This document shows positions 42,605 through 50,986 of a DNA stretch of 64,000 nt, one piece after another (position 1 is the first letter of the stretch; each line of letters starts with the position of its first letter). The stretch covers positions 186,001-250,000 of the forward strand of contig NZ_BMHM01000003.1 of assembly GCF_014640815.1 (NCBI RefSeq), given 5' to 3'. Position numbers and translations under genes: made by a program. The notes beneath the pieces were generated by a model. That model made no database searches, was not told the DNA's origin, and was given only the letters and a program-made list of their open reading frames with translations. Source of the stretch: Vreelandella lutescens. GTDB taxonomy: Bacteria > Pseudomonadota > Gammaproteobacteria > Pseudomonadales > Halomonadaceae.

Positions 42605-43806
42605 TGAGCCGCTCCCTCATCCTGAGCGGGGGTATCGCCGCGCTGGCGTATCCGTACTTCCTGGCCCTCTCGGGGTTGGGCAAGGCCGGCAACCACCACC
42701 CGCTGGTCGGGCGCTAGGCCGCTGCGTACCAATACTTCGTCTTGGCCGCGGTAGGCAAGGGTCACATGGGTGCGCTGCAAACGATTTTCATCATCTACCC
42801 ACCACACCTGTTCGCCTGGGCGAAGTGCTGCTGAAGGCAGCGCAATCAGTGGTTCTTGAGCCGAGGTATGAAACGCCACGCGCAGCACATCGCCCAGGCG
42901 CAAGGCAGGGCCATCTTGGTTGAGGGCTAGCGGGTCATCTACGGCAACTAAGAGCTGTGCCTGAAGGCCGTTCTCTTCGAGATTAGGCAGAATAGAGATC
43001 AAGGTGCCTTCTCGGGAGGCACCTTCAGGCCAGCCTTGGCTGGTCAGCGTGACGCTGCCCCCCGGCGATAGCCAATCCAGCGTTTCACCCGGCAGCGAGG
43101 CGCGCACCCAAAACTGCTCAACGCCGACCAGGCTCGCGACAGCAGTGCCCTGGCTTAATAGGCTGCCAGCGCCCACTAAACGCTCTTGCACCATGGCCCG
43201 CCACGGGGCGGTTAAGGTTGCTCGCTCTAAGTTGAGCGCTGCTTGGTCACGTACCACGCGGGCTTGGGTCAGTTGGGCCTGGGCCTGACGGAGCTGCGGT
43301 TCACGCAGTACCAGAGCGCGGCGCTCGGCGCTTAGCTGGCGGCCAAAGGATTCGTACTCACTGCGGGCGCGCTGCTGCTCGGCTTGCTCTAAGGCGAGCT
43401 GAGCTTGGGCATTGGACAGTTGAGCCTCCGCATCTTCCAAGGTTAGACGCAGGTCGGCTTGGTCGATGTGGGCGACCGGTGCGCCTTGTTCTACCACCCG
43501 GCCAGGCAAGACGCCTTCGCCAAAGCGCTCTAACTGACCCGCCACTCGGCTGGCGAGCTCGGTAGATTGTTCTGCCTCTACCCGGCCAAAGCCGTTCAGC
43601 GTGGGTGACTGCACGCGCTGCTCAGTGGTGATGATATCGACCACGGGCGGAGAGGGCGGTGGCGGCGGTCGGCGCTCTACTCTTGGGGGTTGGCTAACAA
43701 TCCACCAAGCAAGTGCCAAACCACCGGCAAAGACCAGAAGTGCTGCCAAAGCGCCGAAGCCGATGCGACCTTGCTGATAAAAAGCGTGAGAGCGAGTTGG
43801 GGTCAT
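42601..43806 (-). CDS. RND efflux membrane-fusion (adaptor) protein
   Basis: A 401-residue periplasmic adaptor anchored by one N-terminal helix (about 16-37). A proline run (RRPPPPPSPP) follows. The lipoyl/barrel-sandwich halves are NGFGRVEAEQSTELASRVAG and then RATLTAPWRAMVQERLVGAG. Between them is a long helical hairpin of about 75 residues rich in Gln, Ala and Glu (LEDAEAQLSNAQAQLALEQA), which contacts the outer-membrane channel. The beta-barrel and membrane-proximal parts fill about 230-390. It is the first gene of the operon. The 215-bp gap to tetR carries the shared control region. Confidence 0.92.
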   Translation of the reverse strand: MTPTRSHAFYQQGRIGFGALAALLVFAGGLALAWWIVSQPPRVERRPPPPPSPPVVDIITTEQRVQSPTLNGFGRVEAEQSTELASRVAGQLERFGEGVLPGRVVEQGAPVAHIDQADLRLTLEDAEAQLSNAQAQLALEQAEQQRARSEYESFGRQLSAERRALVLREPQLRQAQAQLTQARVVRDQAALNLERATLTAPWRAMVQERLVGAGSLLSQGTAVASLVGVEQFWVRASLPGETLDWLSPGGSVTLTSQGWPEGASREGTLISILPNLEENGLQAQLLVAVDDPLALNQDGPALRLGDVLRVAFHTSAQEPLIALPSAALRPGEQVWWVDDENRLQRTHVTLAYRGQDEVLVRSGLAPDQRVVVAGLAQPREGQEVRIRQRGDTPAQDEGAAQ

Positions 43807-43860
43807 TGCCGGGCGGTATCCGTTGGCTGAGAGCGAAAATTCCAGAAAAAGTGGCGTATC

Positions 43861-43870
43861 ATGCTAGCAT
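43861..43870. promoter_or_regulatory. Palindrome ATGCTAGCAT in efflux/tetR intergenic region
   Basis: A perfect 10-bp palindrome 54 bp before the adaptor start, in the region shared with the divergent tetR gene. It could be the TetR operator. The arms do not extend beyond ten bases, which is short for this family. Confidence 0.35.
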
Positions 43871-43902
43871 CACCGATTGCCAAGCAGCGATTAGGTAAGC
43901 TT

Positions 43903-43920
43903 TGTGCAAAGAGTGTGCAA
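43903..43920. promoter_or_regulatory. 11-bp direct repeats TGTGCAA before efflux operon
   Basis: TGTGCAA at 43903-43909 and again at 43914-43920, exactly 11 bp apart, which is the helical phase preferred by OmpR-family dimers. The longer stretch resembles the site at 36290-36308 before the Spy-like gene. It is 97-114 bp upstream of the adaptor start and is the best candidate site for the operon's own regulator. Confidence 0.5.
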
Positions 43921-44021
43921 CCCAAGGTGGCTAGCTTTTTTCTCGACAAACGCTGACGAAATTCGCAATCGCTGCCATCATTCATTTGAAAAGCCATAGA
44001 CTCCCTGGTCTGTATGACGTT

Positions 44022-44609
44022 ATGAAAAACACCGCCACCCGCGACAAACTCATTGATTCTGGTGCCGAGCTGATTGCCCAACAGGGCTATAACGCGACGG
44101 GTATCAATGCTGTGCTTAAAACCTGCGGTGTCCCCAAAGGCTCGTTTTATCACTATTTTTCCAGCAAAGAAGATTTCGGGCTGGCGGTGATTGAGCGCTT
44201 CGCTGATGAGTACGATGCGGACCTTGCAACGCTGCTAGAAGACGCGACCCTTGCTCCCCTAGAGCGCCTGCGCCGCTATTTTGCCACTGGGCGTGCCCAC
44301 ATGCTGAATTGTGATCACACCACCGGCTGCCTGATCGGTAATCTCGGCCAGGAGCTATCTGGTCAGAGCGATACCTTCCGCGATGCGCTGAACGTGGTGT
44401 TTCAGCGCTGGGAAAAGCGCTTTGTGTCCTGCCTTAACCAAGCTCAGGCCGAAGGCACGATGAATACCGCCATTGCCCCCGAGGCACTCGCCAGTTTTAT
44501 TCTTTCCGGTTGGGAAGGTGCCATTCTGCGCGCCAAAACGCTCAAGTCTGTGGCCCCTATGGAACACTTTGAGGCCATTTTGTTCGATCACGTGTTGGCT
44601 ATCCGCTAG
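44022..44609 (+). CDS. TetR/AcrR-family transcriptional repressor
   Basis: A 195-residue regulator. ATG 44022 gives MKNTATRDKLIDSGAELIAQ; the frame opens further upstream at 43986 without need. The helix-turn-helix is at about 15-60 (TGINAVLKTCGVPKGSFYHY followed by FSSKEDFGLAVIERF), the usual TetR form, close to NemR/YxaF types. The C-terminal half (about 75-195) is a ligand-binding bundle with CDHTTGCLIGNLGQELSGQS, including cysteines that might sense electrophiles as in NemR. It is divergent from the efflux operon and probably represses it or itself. Confidence 0.9.
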   Translation: MKNTATRDKLIDSGAELIAQQGYNATGINAVLKTCGVPKGSFYHYFSSKEDFGLAVIERFADEYDADLATLLEDATLAPLERLRRYFATGRAHMLNCDHTTGCLIGNLGQELSGQSDTFRDALNVVFQRWEKRFVSCLNQAQAEGTMNTAIAPEALASFILSGWEGAILRAKTLKSVAPMEHFEAILFDHVLAIR

Positions 44610-44620
44610 CCAACGGTGCC

Positions 44621-45424
44621 TTAATGGCGGGCGCGAAAGTGGTAGTCGCCGCTGGGGATGTCATTCTTCACGGCGTCGAGCAGCGAGGCATCCAGTGACG
44701 GGTCATCCAATGCCACTAAGCCACACTGTGCCAGCGCGTCACGTAGGCTAATTTGCTCATCCAGGCGCTGATACACCACCCGCACACAGCATGGCATGCG
44801 CTCGCTGTTATCCGCCACGCCCATCTTTAGCCCCGTTAACCGCGTCACCTGGCTTTGAAAGCTGGGAAACAGAATGGTTTGGGTAATCTCGTGGCCGTTC
44901 AGGGTTTCGTGGTCGACCAAAAACAGCCGGTCGGCCAGCTTAACGGCTGCCCCGACATAGCGGTTATGACAGGGGCGCTTGCCAGGAGTGACCTGCATCC
45001 GCTCAGTGCGCTGATACACCACGCCGCCTTCTCGTGCTTCCAGGCACACCAGCGTGCGCATTAGGTGGCCTGGGCGCGACATAGAGTGATAAAGCTCGAA
45101 ATAGCACCCAAGATAGCGCTCCATGCCTTCGCTGCCGCGCTGAACCAGCGCATTGGGCCAAGGGAGCGAGGTGGTGGTGGTTTCGGCATTGAGCTGACCG
45201 GTTTGTACTAGCGCGCGAAAATCGTGGTGTGGCAGGGTGATATCGTCTGGCGTGACGCCAAAAAAATGGCAAATTCGTTGCAGGGCTGCGTGGCTTGGGT
45301 AGTAACGTCCGCTGAGGTAGCGGTTGAACTGAGCGCGGTTGATCGACAGTCGACGACACACGTCGGCAATAGAGGGGTAGTAGCTGCACAGCAGGCGCAA
45401 ATTGGCCACAAATTCATCATGCAT
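44621..45424 (-). CDS. XRE-type helix-turn-helix regulator
   Basis: A 267-residue protein from ATG 45424 (MHDEFVANLRLLCSYYPSIA); a 20-residue longer frame exists without support. Residues about 8-60 form a helix-turn-helix: DVCRRLSINRAQFNRYLSGR, then HAALQRICHFFGVTPDDITL. The remaining 200 residues form a separate domain with no family I can name; it contains ERYLGCYFELYHSMSRPGHL and several cysteines (PCHNRYVG, MPCCVRVVYQ). It probably binds a small ligand. It converges on tetR, 11 bp apart, and has no obvious target beside it. Confidence 0.8.
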   Translation of the reverse strand: MHDEFVANLRLLCSYYPSIADVCRRLSINRAQFNRYLSGRYYPSHAALQRICHFFGVTPDDITLPHHDFRALVQTGQLNAETTTTSLPWPNALVQRGSEGMERYLGCYFELYHSMSRPGHLMRTLVCLEAREGGVVYQRTERMQVTPGKRPCHNRYVGAAVKLADRLFLVDHETLNGHEITQTILFPSFQSQVTRLTGLKMGVADNSERMPCCVRVVYQRLDEQISLRDALAQCGLVALDDPSLDASLLDAVKNDIPSGDYHFRARH

Positions 45425-45535
45425 GGGCGAGACTCGAGGCTCTTGGGCGGTGGCGGTGCGGCTAATGTGCCGCCTTGCGCCCAAGAGTGCAACGGCTCGC
45501 TCTTTACGTCTGCTTAAAATAGCCAGCCAGCGTGT

Positions 45536-46546
45536 TTAAAAGCCCTCTAATACCAGCTTACCCACGGTACGGTTACTTTCAATCAGCGCGTGGGCACGCG
45601 TTAGATTGTCGGCAGTGATGGGGCCGAGCACTTCGCCCAGCGTCGTGGTTAAACGGCCGCTATCCACCATGGCGGCGACTTCGCTCAGTAGGTCGTGCTG
45701 CTTGGCAATGTCCTCAGTACTAAACAGCGGCCGCGTGAACATCAACTCCCAGTGCAGCGACAGGCTTTTAAGCTTGAGTTTACGCACGTCGATCAGCTCT
45801 GGGTCATCGATCAGCGCCAGTTTACCCTGGGGCTTTAATGCATTGATGATCGCCTCGAAGTGGTGGTCGGTTTGATTCAGGCTGATCACCATATCCACCT
45901 GCTCGTAGCCTGCGGCGTTAAGCGCGTCATCCAACGGCTGGCGATGGTCAATCACCGCATCCGCGCCGAGCGACGTGACCCAGGCTTGGCTTTCCGGGCG
46001 AGAGGCCGTCCCAATCACGGTGATATCGGTGAGCTGCTTGGCAAGCTGAATCAGAATTGAGCCAACGCCACCTGCAGCACCTACCACTAATAATGTTTTG
46101 CCTTTGGTGTCGCGCATGCCCAGCTCTAGGCGGTCGAACAGTAGCTCCCAGGCGGTAATGGCGGTGAGGGGAAGAGCCGCTGCCTGGACGTCAGTTAGGC
46201 TTCTCGGCGCTAGGCTAGCGATACGCTCATCGACCAGTTGGTACTCAGCGTTGGAGCCTTGGCGCGCAATGCTGCCCGCGTACCACACCCGGTCACCCGG
46301 CTGAAAGCGAGTGACCGCACTGCCCACGGCATCGACCACGCCTACCGCGTCGTAACCCAGCACCCGCGGCTCGCCGCCTTCGGGCAGCGCGCTCTTGCGC
46401 ACCTTGGCATCCACCGGGTTCACGGACACCGCACTTACCGCGACGCGAATATCGTGGGGCTCAGGTGTGGGCAGCGGAAGCTCAACGGCGTGCAGGGCGT
46501 CTGGGTGGTCGATAGGCAGGCTTTTAGTAAACGCAAATGCTTTCAT
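45536..46546 (-). CDS. Zinc-type alcohol dehydrogenase/quinone oxidoreductase family protein
   Basis: A 336-residue NADPH-dependent medium-chain reductase-like enzyme of the group annotated as zinc-binding alcohol dehydrogenase family, although it lacks the catalytic zinc cysteines. The GroES-like N-domain contains AVSVNPVDAKVRKSALPEGG and VLGYDAVGVVDAVGSAVTRF. The Rossmann domain has TLLVVGAAGGVGSILIQLAK, the AxxGxxG nucleotide motif. The natural substrate is probably a quinone or enone (inference). It is divergent from a LysR gene with a 120-bp shared promoter region, the classic arrangement for control by that regulator. Confidence 0.88.
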   Translation of the reverse strand: MKAFAFTKSLPIDHPDALHAVELPLPTPEPHDIRVAVSAVSVNPVDAKVRKSALPEGGEPRVLGYDAVGVVDAVGSAVTRFQPGDRVWYAGSIARQGSNAEYQLVDERIASLAPRSLTDVQAAALPLTAITAWELLFDRLELGMRDTKGKTLLVVGAAGGVGSILIQLAKQLTDITVIGTASRPESQAWVTSLGADAVIDHRQPLDDALNAAGYEQVDMVISLNQTDHHFEAIINALKPQGKLALIDDPELIDVRKLKLKSLSLHWELMFTRPLFSTEDIAKQHDLLSEVAAMVDSGRLTTTLGEVLGPITADNLTRAHALIESNRTVGKLVLEGF

Positions 46547-46666
46547 GGTCGCTCTCTAAGGGGATGGTGAATGGCGACATCATGCCTGGGTGTCGTTTTA
46601 TGAAAAAGAGGGCTAATGTAGCTAACAGTTTCTCATTTTCTTTGAAAATAAGGGCGCCATCGATCC

Positions 46667-47551
46667 ATGCGTACCGATGACCTAAACGTGCTTGTCTATG
46701 CCGCCGAGCACGGCAGCCTTTCCGCCGCCGCGCGGGAGCTGGCGATTACCCCGGCAGTGGCTAGCGTGGCGATTAAACGGCTTGAAGACGCGTTAGGCAC
46801 GCGGCTACTGGTACGCTCTACCCGCAGCTTGCGGCTAACGCCCGCCGGGGCGCACTATTTAGTGCATGCGAAAACGGCGCTGAGTGCCCTTGCCGAAGGG
46901 GAAAAAGAGCTGCACCGCGAGCGCCAAGAGATAGCGGGAGAGATCAGCCTCTCCATGCCGTCTGATCTAGGCCGAAACGTGCTGCTGGGCTGGCTGGATC
47001 GCTTTATGGCGCTGCATCCGCAGCTGCGCCTGCGGCTTCGAGTCAGCGACCGGGTGAGCGATCTATTTCGCCAGCCAGTGGAGATTGCCCTGCGCTACGG
47101 AGTGCCGGAGGATTCCAGTCTGGTCGCCCTGCCGCTAAAAAGTGATAACCAACGGGTGGTGTGCGCCGCACCTCACTATATCGCGCGCCACGGCGAGCCC
47201 GCCGCTCCAGATGAACTACGCCAGCACAACTGCCTCTGCTTTAATCTTGGTGAGCGGGTGCATAACCAGTGGCAGTTCGGCAGTGAGCGTATCAGCGTGC
47301 AGGGCAATCGGGTGAGCGACGATGCCGAGTGTGTGCGCCGCTGGGCGCTGGCGGGAGAGGGCATTGCCTATAAATCTCGCCTCGATGTTGAGGCGGATCT
47401 CCGCGCCGGCCGCTTATTGGCGCTGCTGGCCGCGTTTCCTACCGAGCCCGCGCCGCTGTATCTCGTCTGCCCGCATCGGCTGTCGCTAACGCCTGCCGTG
47501 GTCGCGCTGAAAGATTTCCTGATTGAGCGGTTACAAGAGGTTGTCGAATGA
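46667..47551 (+). CDS. LysR-family transcriptional regulator
   Basis: A 294-residue regulator with the winged helix-turn-helix at about 4-62 (VYAAEHGSLSAAARELAITP, then VASVAIKRLEDALGTRLLVR). The effector domain (about 90-290) includes GEISLSMPSDLGRNVLLGWL. It resembles the CrgA/DsdC-type subgroup, common beside quinone reductase genes. It is divergent from the reductase gene and probably controls it. A hydrolase gene follows 30 bp downstream and may be co-transcribed. Confidence 0.9.
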   Translation: MRTDDLNVLVYAAEHGSLSAAARELAITPAVASVAIKRLEDALGTRLLVRSTRSLRLTPAGAHYLVHAKTALSALAEGEKELHRERQEIAGEISLSMPSDLGRNVLLGWLDRFMALHPQLRLRLRVSDRVSDLFRQPVEIALRYGVPEDSSLVALPLKSDNQRVVCAAPHYIARHGEPAAPDELRQHNCLCFNLGERVHNQWQFGSERISVQGNRVSDDAECVRRWALAGEGIAYKSRLDVEADLRAGRLLALLAAFPTEPAPLYLVCPHRLSLTPAVVALKDFLIERLQEVVE

Positions 47552-47581
47552 AGAGCATCATCTATCCGCGAGGAGCTCGCT

Positions 47582-48466
47582 ATGTTTGAAGGGTTTGAAA
47601 AGCACACACGCCGCGTCAATGGGGTTGATATCGCCTATCGCATGGGGGGCAGTGGCCCGGCGTTGCTGCTGCTTCACGGCCATCCGCAGACCCATATGAT
47701 CTGGCACAAAGTGGCGGCCACGCTTGCCCAGCACTTCACGGTGATTGCCGCCGACCTGCGCGGCTACGGCGATAGCGGTAAGCCGGATGACGACGCAGTG
47801 CACCTGAATTACGCCAAGCGCACCATGGCTGCCGATATGGCGGAGCTGATGAGCGCGCTGGGGTTCGAGCGTTTCAAGGTGCTGGCCCACGACCGTGGCG
47901 CGCGGGTGGCGCATCGTTTAGGCGTTGATTACGCCGAGCGGGTTGAGCGCATGGTGCTTTTAGATATCGCCCCCACGCTGGCGATGTACCGTGGCACCAA
48001 TGAGGCGTTCGCCCGCAGCTACTGGCACTGGTTCTTTCTGATTCGCCCTCAGCCGCTGCCGGAAATGCTGATTCAAGCCGACCCCGCTCAGTATTTAAAA
48101 AGCGTGATGGGCGCCCGCAGCGCAGGCATGGCACCTTTCGCCCCAGAAGCGCTGGCGGAGTACGAGCGCTGCTTGTCGCTTCCCGGCACGGCGACCGGCA
48201 TCTGCGGCGACTACCGCGCCAGCGCCACCATCGATCTGGAGCACGATCAGGCGGATATCGACGCGGGTGTGAAACTCACCTGCCCCATCAACGTGATGTG
48301 GGGCGCCCAAGGCGCGATTGAAGCCTGCTTCGATGCCTTGGCTGAATGGCGCAAGGTAGCGACGCAGGTAGAGGGCAAGGCGCTGCCTTGCGGCCACTAT
48401 ATCGCCGAAGAGATTCCTGACCTGCTGCTAGAGGAGGCGCTGCCGTTCTTGCTGGATCCGCAATAA
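47582..48466 (+). CDS. Alpha/beta hydrolase, haloacetate (fluoroacetate) dehalogenase-like
   Basis: A 294-residue cytoplasmic hydrolase. LLLLHGHPQTHMIWHKVAAT gives the oxyanion region. The nucleophile is aspartate in KVLAHDRGARVAHRL (about residue 104), followed by the two arginines that bind the substrate carboxylate in fluoroacetate dehalogenases. ARSYWHWFFLIRPQPLPEML carries the His-Trp halide pocket of that family, and CGDYRASATIDLEHDQ the acid and tyrosine. The histidine is in LPCGHYIAEEIP. The residue pattern fits a true dehalogenase well, but some members act on epoxides or esters. GAGGAG precedes the ATG. It follows the LysR gene by 30 bp. Confidence 0.82.
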   Translation: MFEGFEKHTRRVNGVDIAYRMGGSGPALLLLHGHPQTHMIWHKVAATLAQHFTVIAADLRGYGDSGKPDDDAVHLNYAKRTMAADMAELMSALGFERFKVLAHDRGARVAHRLGVDYAERVERMVLLDIAPTLAMYRGTNEAFARSYWHWFFLIRPQPLPEMLIQADPAQYLKSVMGARSAGMAPFAPEALAEYERCLSLPGTATGICGDYRASATIDLEHDQADIDAGVKLTCPINVMWGAQGAIEACFDALAEWRKVATQVEGKALPCGHYIAEEIPDLLLEEALPFLLDPQ

Positions 48467-48574
48467 GCGATTCAAGCGACTGCCCAAGACGAAGCGGGTA
48501 AAAAACTGGATAATGGCCGCCATTCGCCTGATGCGTTGGCGCTCAGGCACACTCATTACTCCGGACGCCCGCTT

Positions 48575-50758
48575 ATGGAAATCAAAGTTAACTATCTCGA
48601 CAACCTCCGCCTGGAGTCCAAGTTCGACGATTTTACGGTTATCTCCGACCAGCCGATTCGCTACAAGGGCGACGGCTCGGCCCCCGGCCCGTTTGACTAC
48701 TTCCTGGCGTCGTCGGCCATGTGTGCCGCCTACTTCGTCAAGGTGTACTGCAACGCGCGCAATATTCCCACCGAGAACATTCGCCTGTCGCAAAACAACA
48801 TCGTCGACCCGGAAAACCGCTACAAGCAGATTTTCAAAATCCAGGTTGAGCTGCCGGAAGATATCTCGGAAAAAGATCGCGAAGGCATTCTGCGCTCCAT
48901 CGACCGCTGCACGGTGAAGAAGGTCATCCAGACCGGCCCTGAGTTCCAGATCGAAGTGGTCGAGAACATCGACGAAGACGCCCAGGCGCTGCTGATGGGC
49001 GCGCCGGAAGGTGGCAGCACCTTTATCCCCGGTAAGGACCTGCCGCTGGAGCAGACCATCGCCAATATGAGCGCGATTCTTGCCGACCTTGGCATGAAGA
49101 TCGAGATCGCCTCCTGGCGCAATATCGTGCCTCACGTGTGGTCGCTGCATATCCGCGATGCGGCGTCCCCCATGTGCTTTACCAACGGCAAAGGCGCGAC
49201 CAAAGAGAGCGCGCTGTGCTCGGCGCTGGGCGAGTTTATCGAGCGCCTAAGCTGCAACTTCTTCTACAACGACCAGTTCTTTGGCGAAGAGATCGCGGGC
49301 AGTGAATTCGTGCACTACCCCAATGAGAAGTGGTTCAAGCCGGGGCCGAATGACGAGCTGCCCGCCGAGATTCTCGACGAGCACTGCCTGGCGATTTACA
49401 ACCCGGAAGGCGAGCTTGGCGGCTCAAACTTAATTGATACCAACTCAGGCCGTGAAGACCGGGGCATTGTCTCGCTGCCCTTTGTGCGCCAAAGCGATGG
49501 CGAAACGGTCTACTTCCCCTCCAATCTGATCGAAAACCTGTTCCTCAGTAACGGCATGAGCGCGGGCAACACGCTGGTGGAAGCCCAGGTACAGTGCCTT
49601 TCAGAGATTTTCGAGCGGGCGGTGAAGCGGGAGATTCTCGAGCAGGAATTGACCCTGCCCGACGTGCCCCAAGAAGTGCTGGCCAAGTACCCCAGCATTG
49701 TCGAGGGCATTAACGCCCTGGAAGCCCAGGGCTTTCCGGTGTTGGTGAAGGATGCCTCCATGGGTGGGCAGTTCCCGGTCATGTGCGTGACGCTGATGAA
49801 CCCGCGTACCGGCGGTGTGTTTGCCTCCTTCGGTGCTCACCCAAGCTTTGAAGTGGCGCTTGAACGCAGCCTGACCGAGCTGCTGCAGGGCCGCAGCTTC
49901 GAGGGCTTAAATGACCTGCCGCTGCCGACCTTCAACTCGCAGACTGTCTCCGAGCCGAACAACTTTGTCGAGCACTTTATAGACTCGGTGGGCGTGGTCT
50001 CCTGGCGCTTCTTCAGCGCCAAGCCCGACTTCGAGTTCAGCGAGTGGGATTTCTCCGGCAGCAACGACGAGGAAGCGGAGACCCTGTTCGGTATTTTCGA
50101 AGAGCTGGGCGCGGAAGTGTACATGGCGGTGCATGAAGACTTAGGCGCGCCAGTCTGCCGTATTCTGGTGCCGGGCTACTCCGAGGTGTACCCGATTGAA
50201 GATCTGATTTGGGATAACACCAACAAGGCACTGGACTACCGCGAGGACATCCTCAATCTGCATCGCCTGGATGACGATCAGCTCACCGATCTCGTCGAGC
50301 GCTTGGAAGAGAGCCAGATGGACGACCACGCCGATATCATCACGCTGATTGGTATCGAGTTCGACGAGAACACCGTGTGGGGCCAGCTGACCATTCTGGA
50401 GCTGAAACTGCTGGTCTACCTCGCACTTGGCCGCCATGAAGAGGCGCTGGACTGCGTGCAGATGTTCCTTCAGTACAACGACAACACTGTTGAACGTGGC
50501 CTGTTCTACCAGGCGGTGAACGCGGTGCTGGAGATTGAGCTGGACGATGAATTGGAGTTGGAGGACTACCTGCCCAACTTCCAGCGCATGTTCGGCGAAG
50601 CCACCATGGAAGCCGTCGTGGGTTCAGTAGACGGCACTGTACGCTTCCACGGCCTCACGCCGACCAACATGCAACTAGAAGGCTTGGAGCGCCACCAGCG
50701 CCTGATCGAAAGCTACAAGAAGCTTCACGCAGCGCGGGCGGCAAACGCGGGCCGCTAA
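48575..50758 (+). CDS. ycaO: OsmC-YcaO fusion protein
   Basis: A 727-residue cytoplasmic protein. ATG 48575 (MEIKVNYLDNLRLESKFDD) starts the OsmC-like domain (about 1-140; contains APGPFDYFLASSAMCAAYFV with its redox cysteine region, and DRCTVKKVIQT). The YcaO ATP-binding domain covers about 170-560: GKGATKESALCSALGEFIER, AQVQCLSEIFERAVKREI and SFEVALERSLTELLQGR carry the conserved acidic residues for ATP and magnesium. The remaining part is an acidic helical C-terminal domain. The YcaO of Escherichia coli (586 residues) lacks OsmC and aids RimO-dependent ribosomal modification; other YcaO enzymes make azolines or thioamides. No precursor peptide or partner enzyme gene is beside it. Confidence 0.88.
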   Translation: MEIKVNYLDNLRLESKFDDFTVISDQPIRYKGDGSAPGPFDYFLASSAMCAAYFVKVYCNARNIPTENIRLSQNNIVDPENRYKQIFKIQVELPEDISEKDREGILRSIDRCTVKKVIQTGPEFQIEVVENIDEDAQALLMGAPEGGSTFIPGKDLPLEQTIANMSAILADLGMKIEIASWRNIVPHVWSLHIRDAASPMCFTNGKGATKESALCSALGEFIERLSCNFFYNDQFFGEEIAGSEFVHYPNEKWFKPGPNDELPAEILDEHCLAIYNPEGELGGSNLIDTNSGREDRGIVSLPFVRQSDGETVYFPSNLIENLFLSNGMSAGNTLVEAQVQCLSEIFERAVKREILEQELTLPDVPQEVLAKYPSIVEGINALEAQGFPVLVKDASMGGQFPVMCVTLMNPRTGGVFASFGAHPSFEVALERSLTELLQGRSFEGLNDLPLPTFNSQTVSEPNNFVEHFIDSVGVVSWRFFSAKPDFEFSEWDFSGSNDEEAETLFGIFEELGAEVYMAVHEDLGAPVCRILVPGYSEVYPIEDLIWDNTNKALDYREDILNLHRLDDDQLTDLVERLEESQMDDHADIITLIGIEFDENTVWGQLTILELKLLVYLALGRHEEALDCVQMFLQYNDNTVERGLFYQAVNAVLEIELDDELELEDYLPNFQRMFGEATMEAVVGSVDGTVRFHGLTPTNMQLEGLERHQRLIESYKKLHAARAANAGR

Positions 50759-50779
50759 CGGCAGTGATCGCTTAATACC

Positions 50780-50816
50780 AACGGTGCGTGGCCTTCAATG
50801 GCCCGCACCGTTTTTT
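50780..50816 (+). terminator. Rho-independent terminator after ycaO
   Basis: ACGGTGCGTGGCC, loop TTCAAT, GGCC CGCACCGT and six T: a 12-bp stem with one bulged base, 21 bp after the stop. The rest of the gap to 50986 holds only the promoter region of the symporter gene. Confidence 0.88.
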
Positions 50817-50986
50817 ATGTGGTGCACTGTGATGCAGTGATTGGCGCAGTGAGTGCAACCAACTGCACCGCTGCGCTAAATTTCATCCCGCTCTTGGCTT
50901 GGTACAACAGTCTCCGCGCCTCTCAACAGCAAAATAAAGACGCGATCACAACCATAACGCCAATATAAAAATGCGGAGACTATCCC

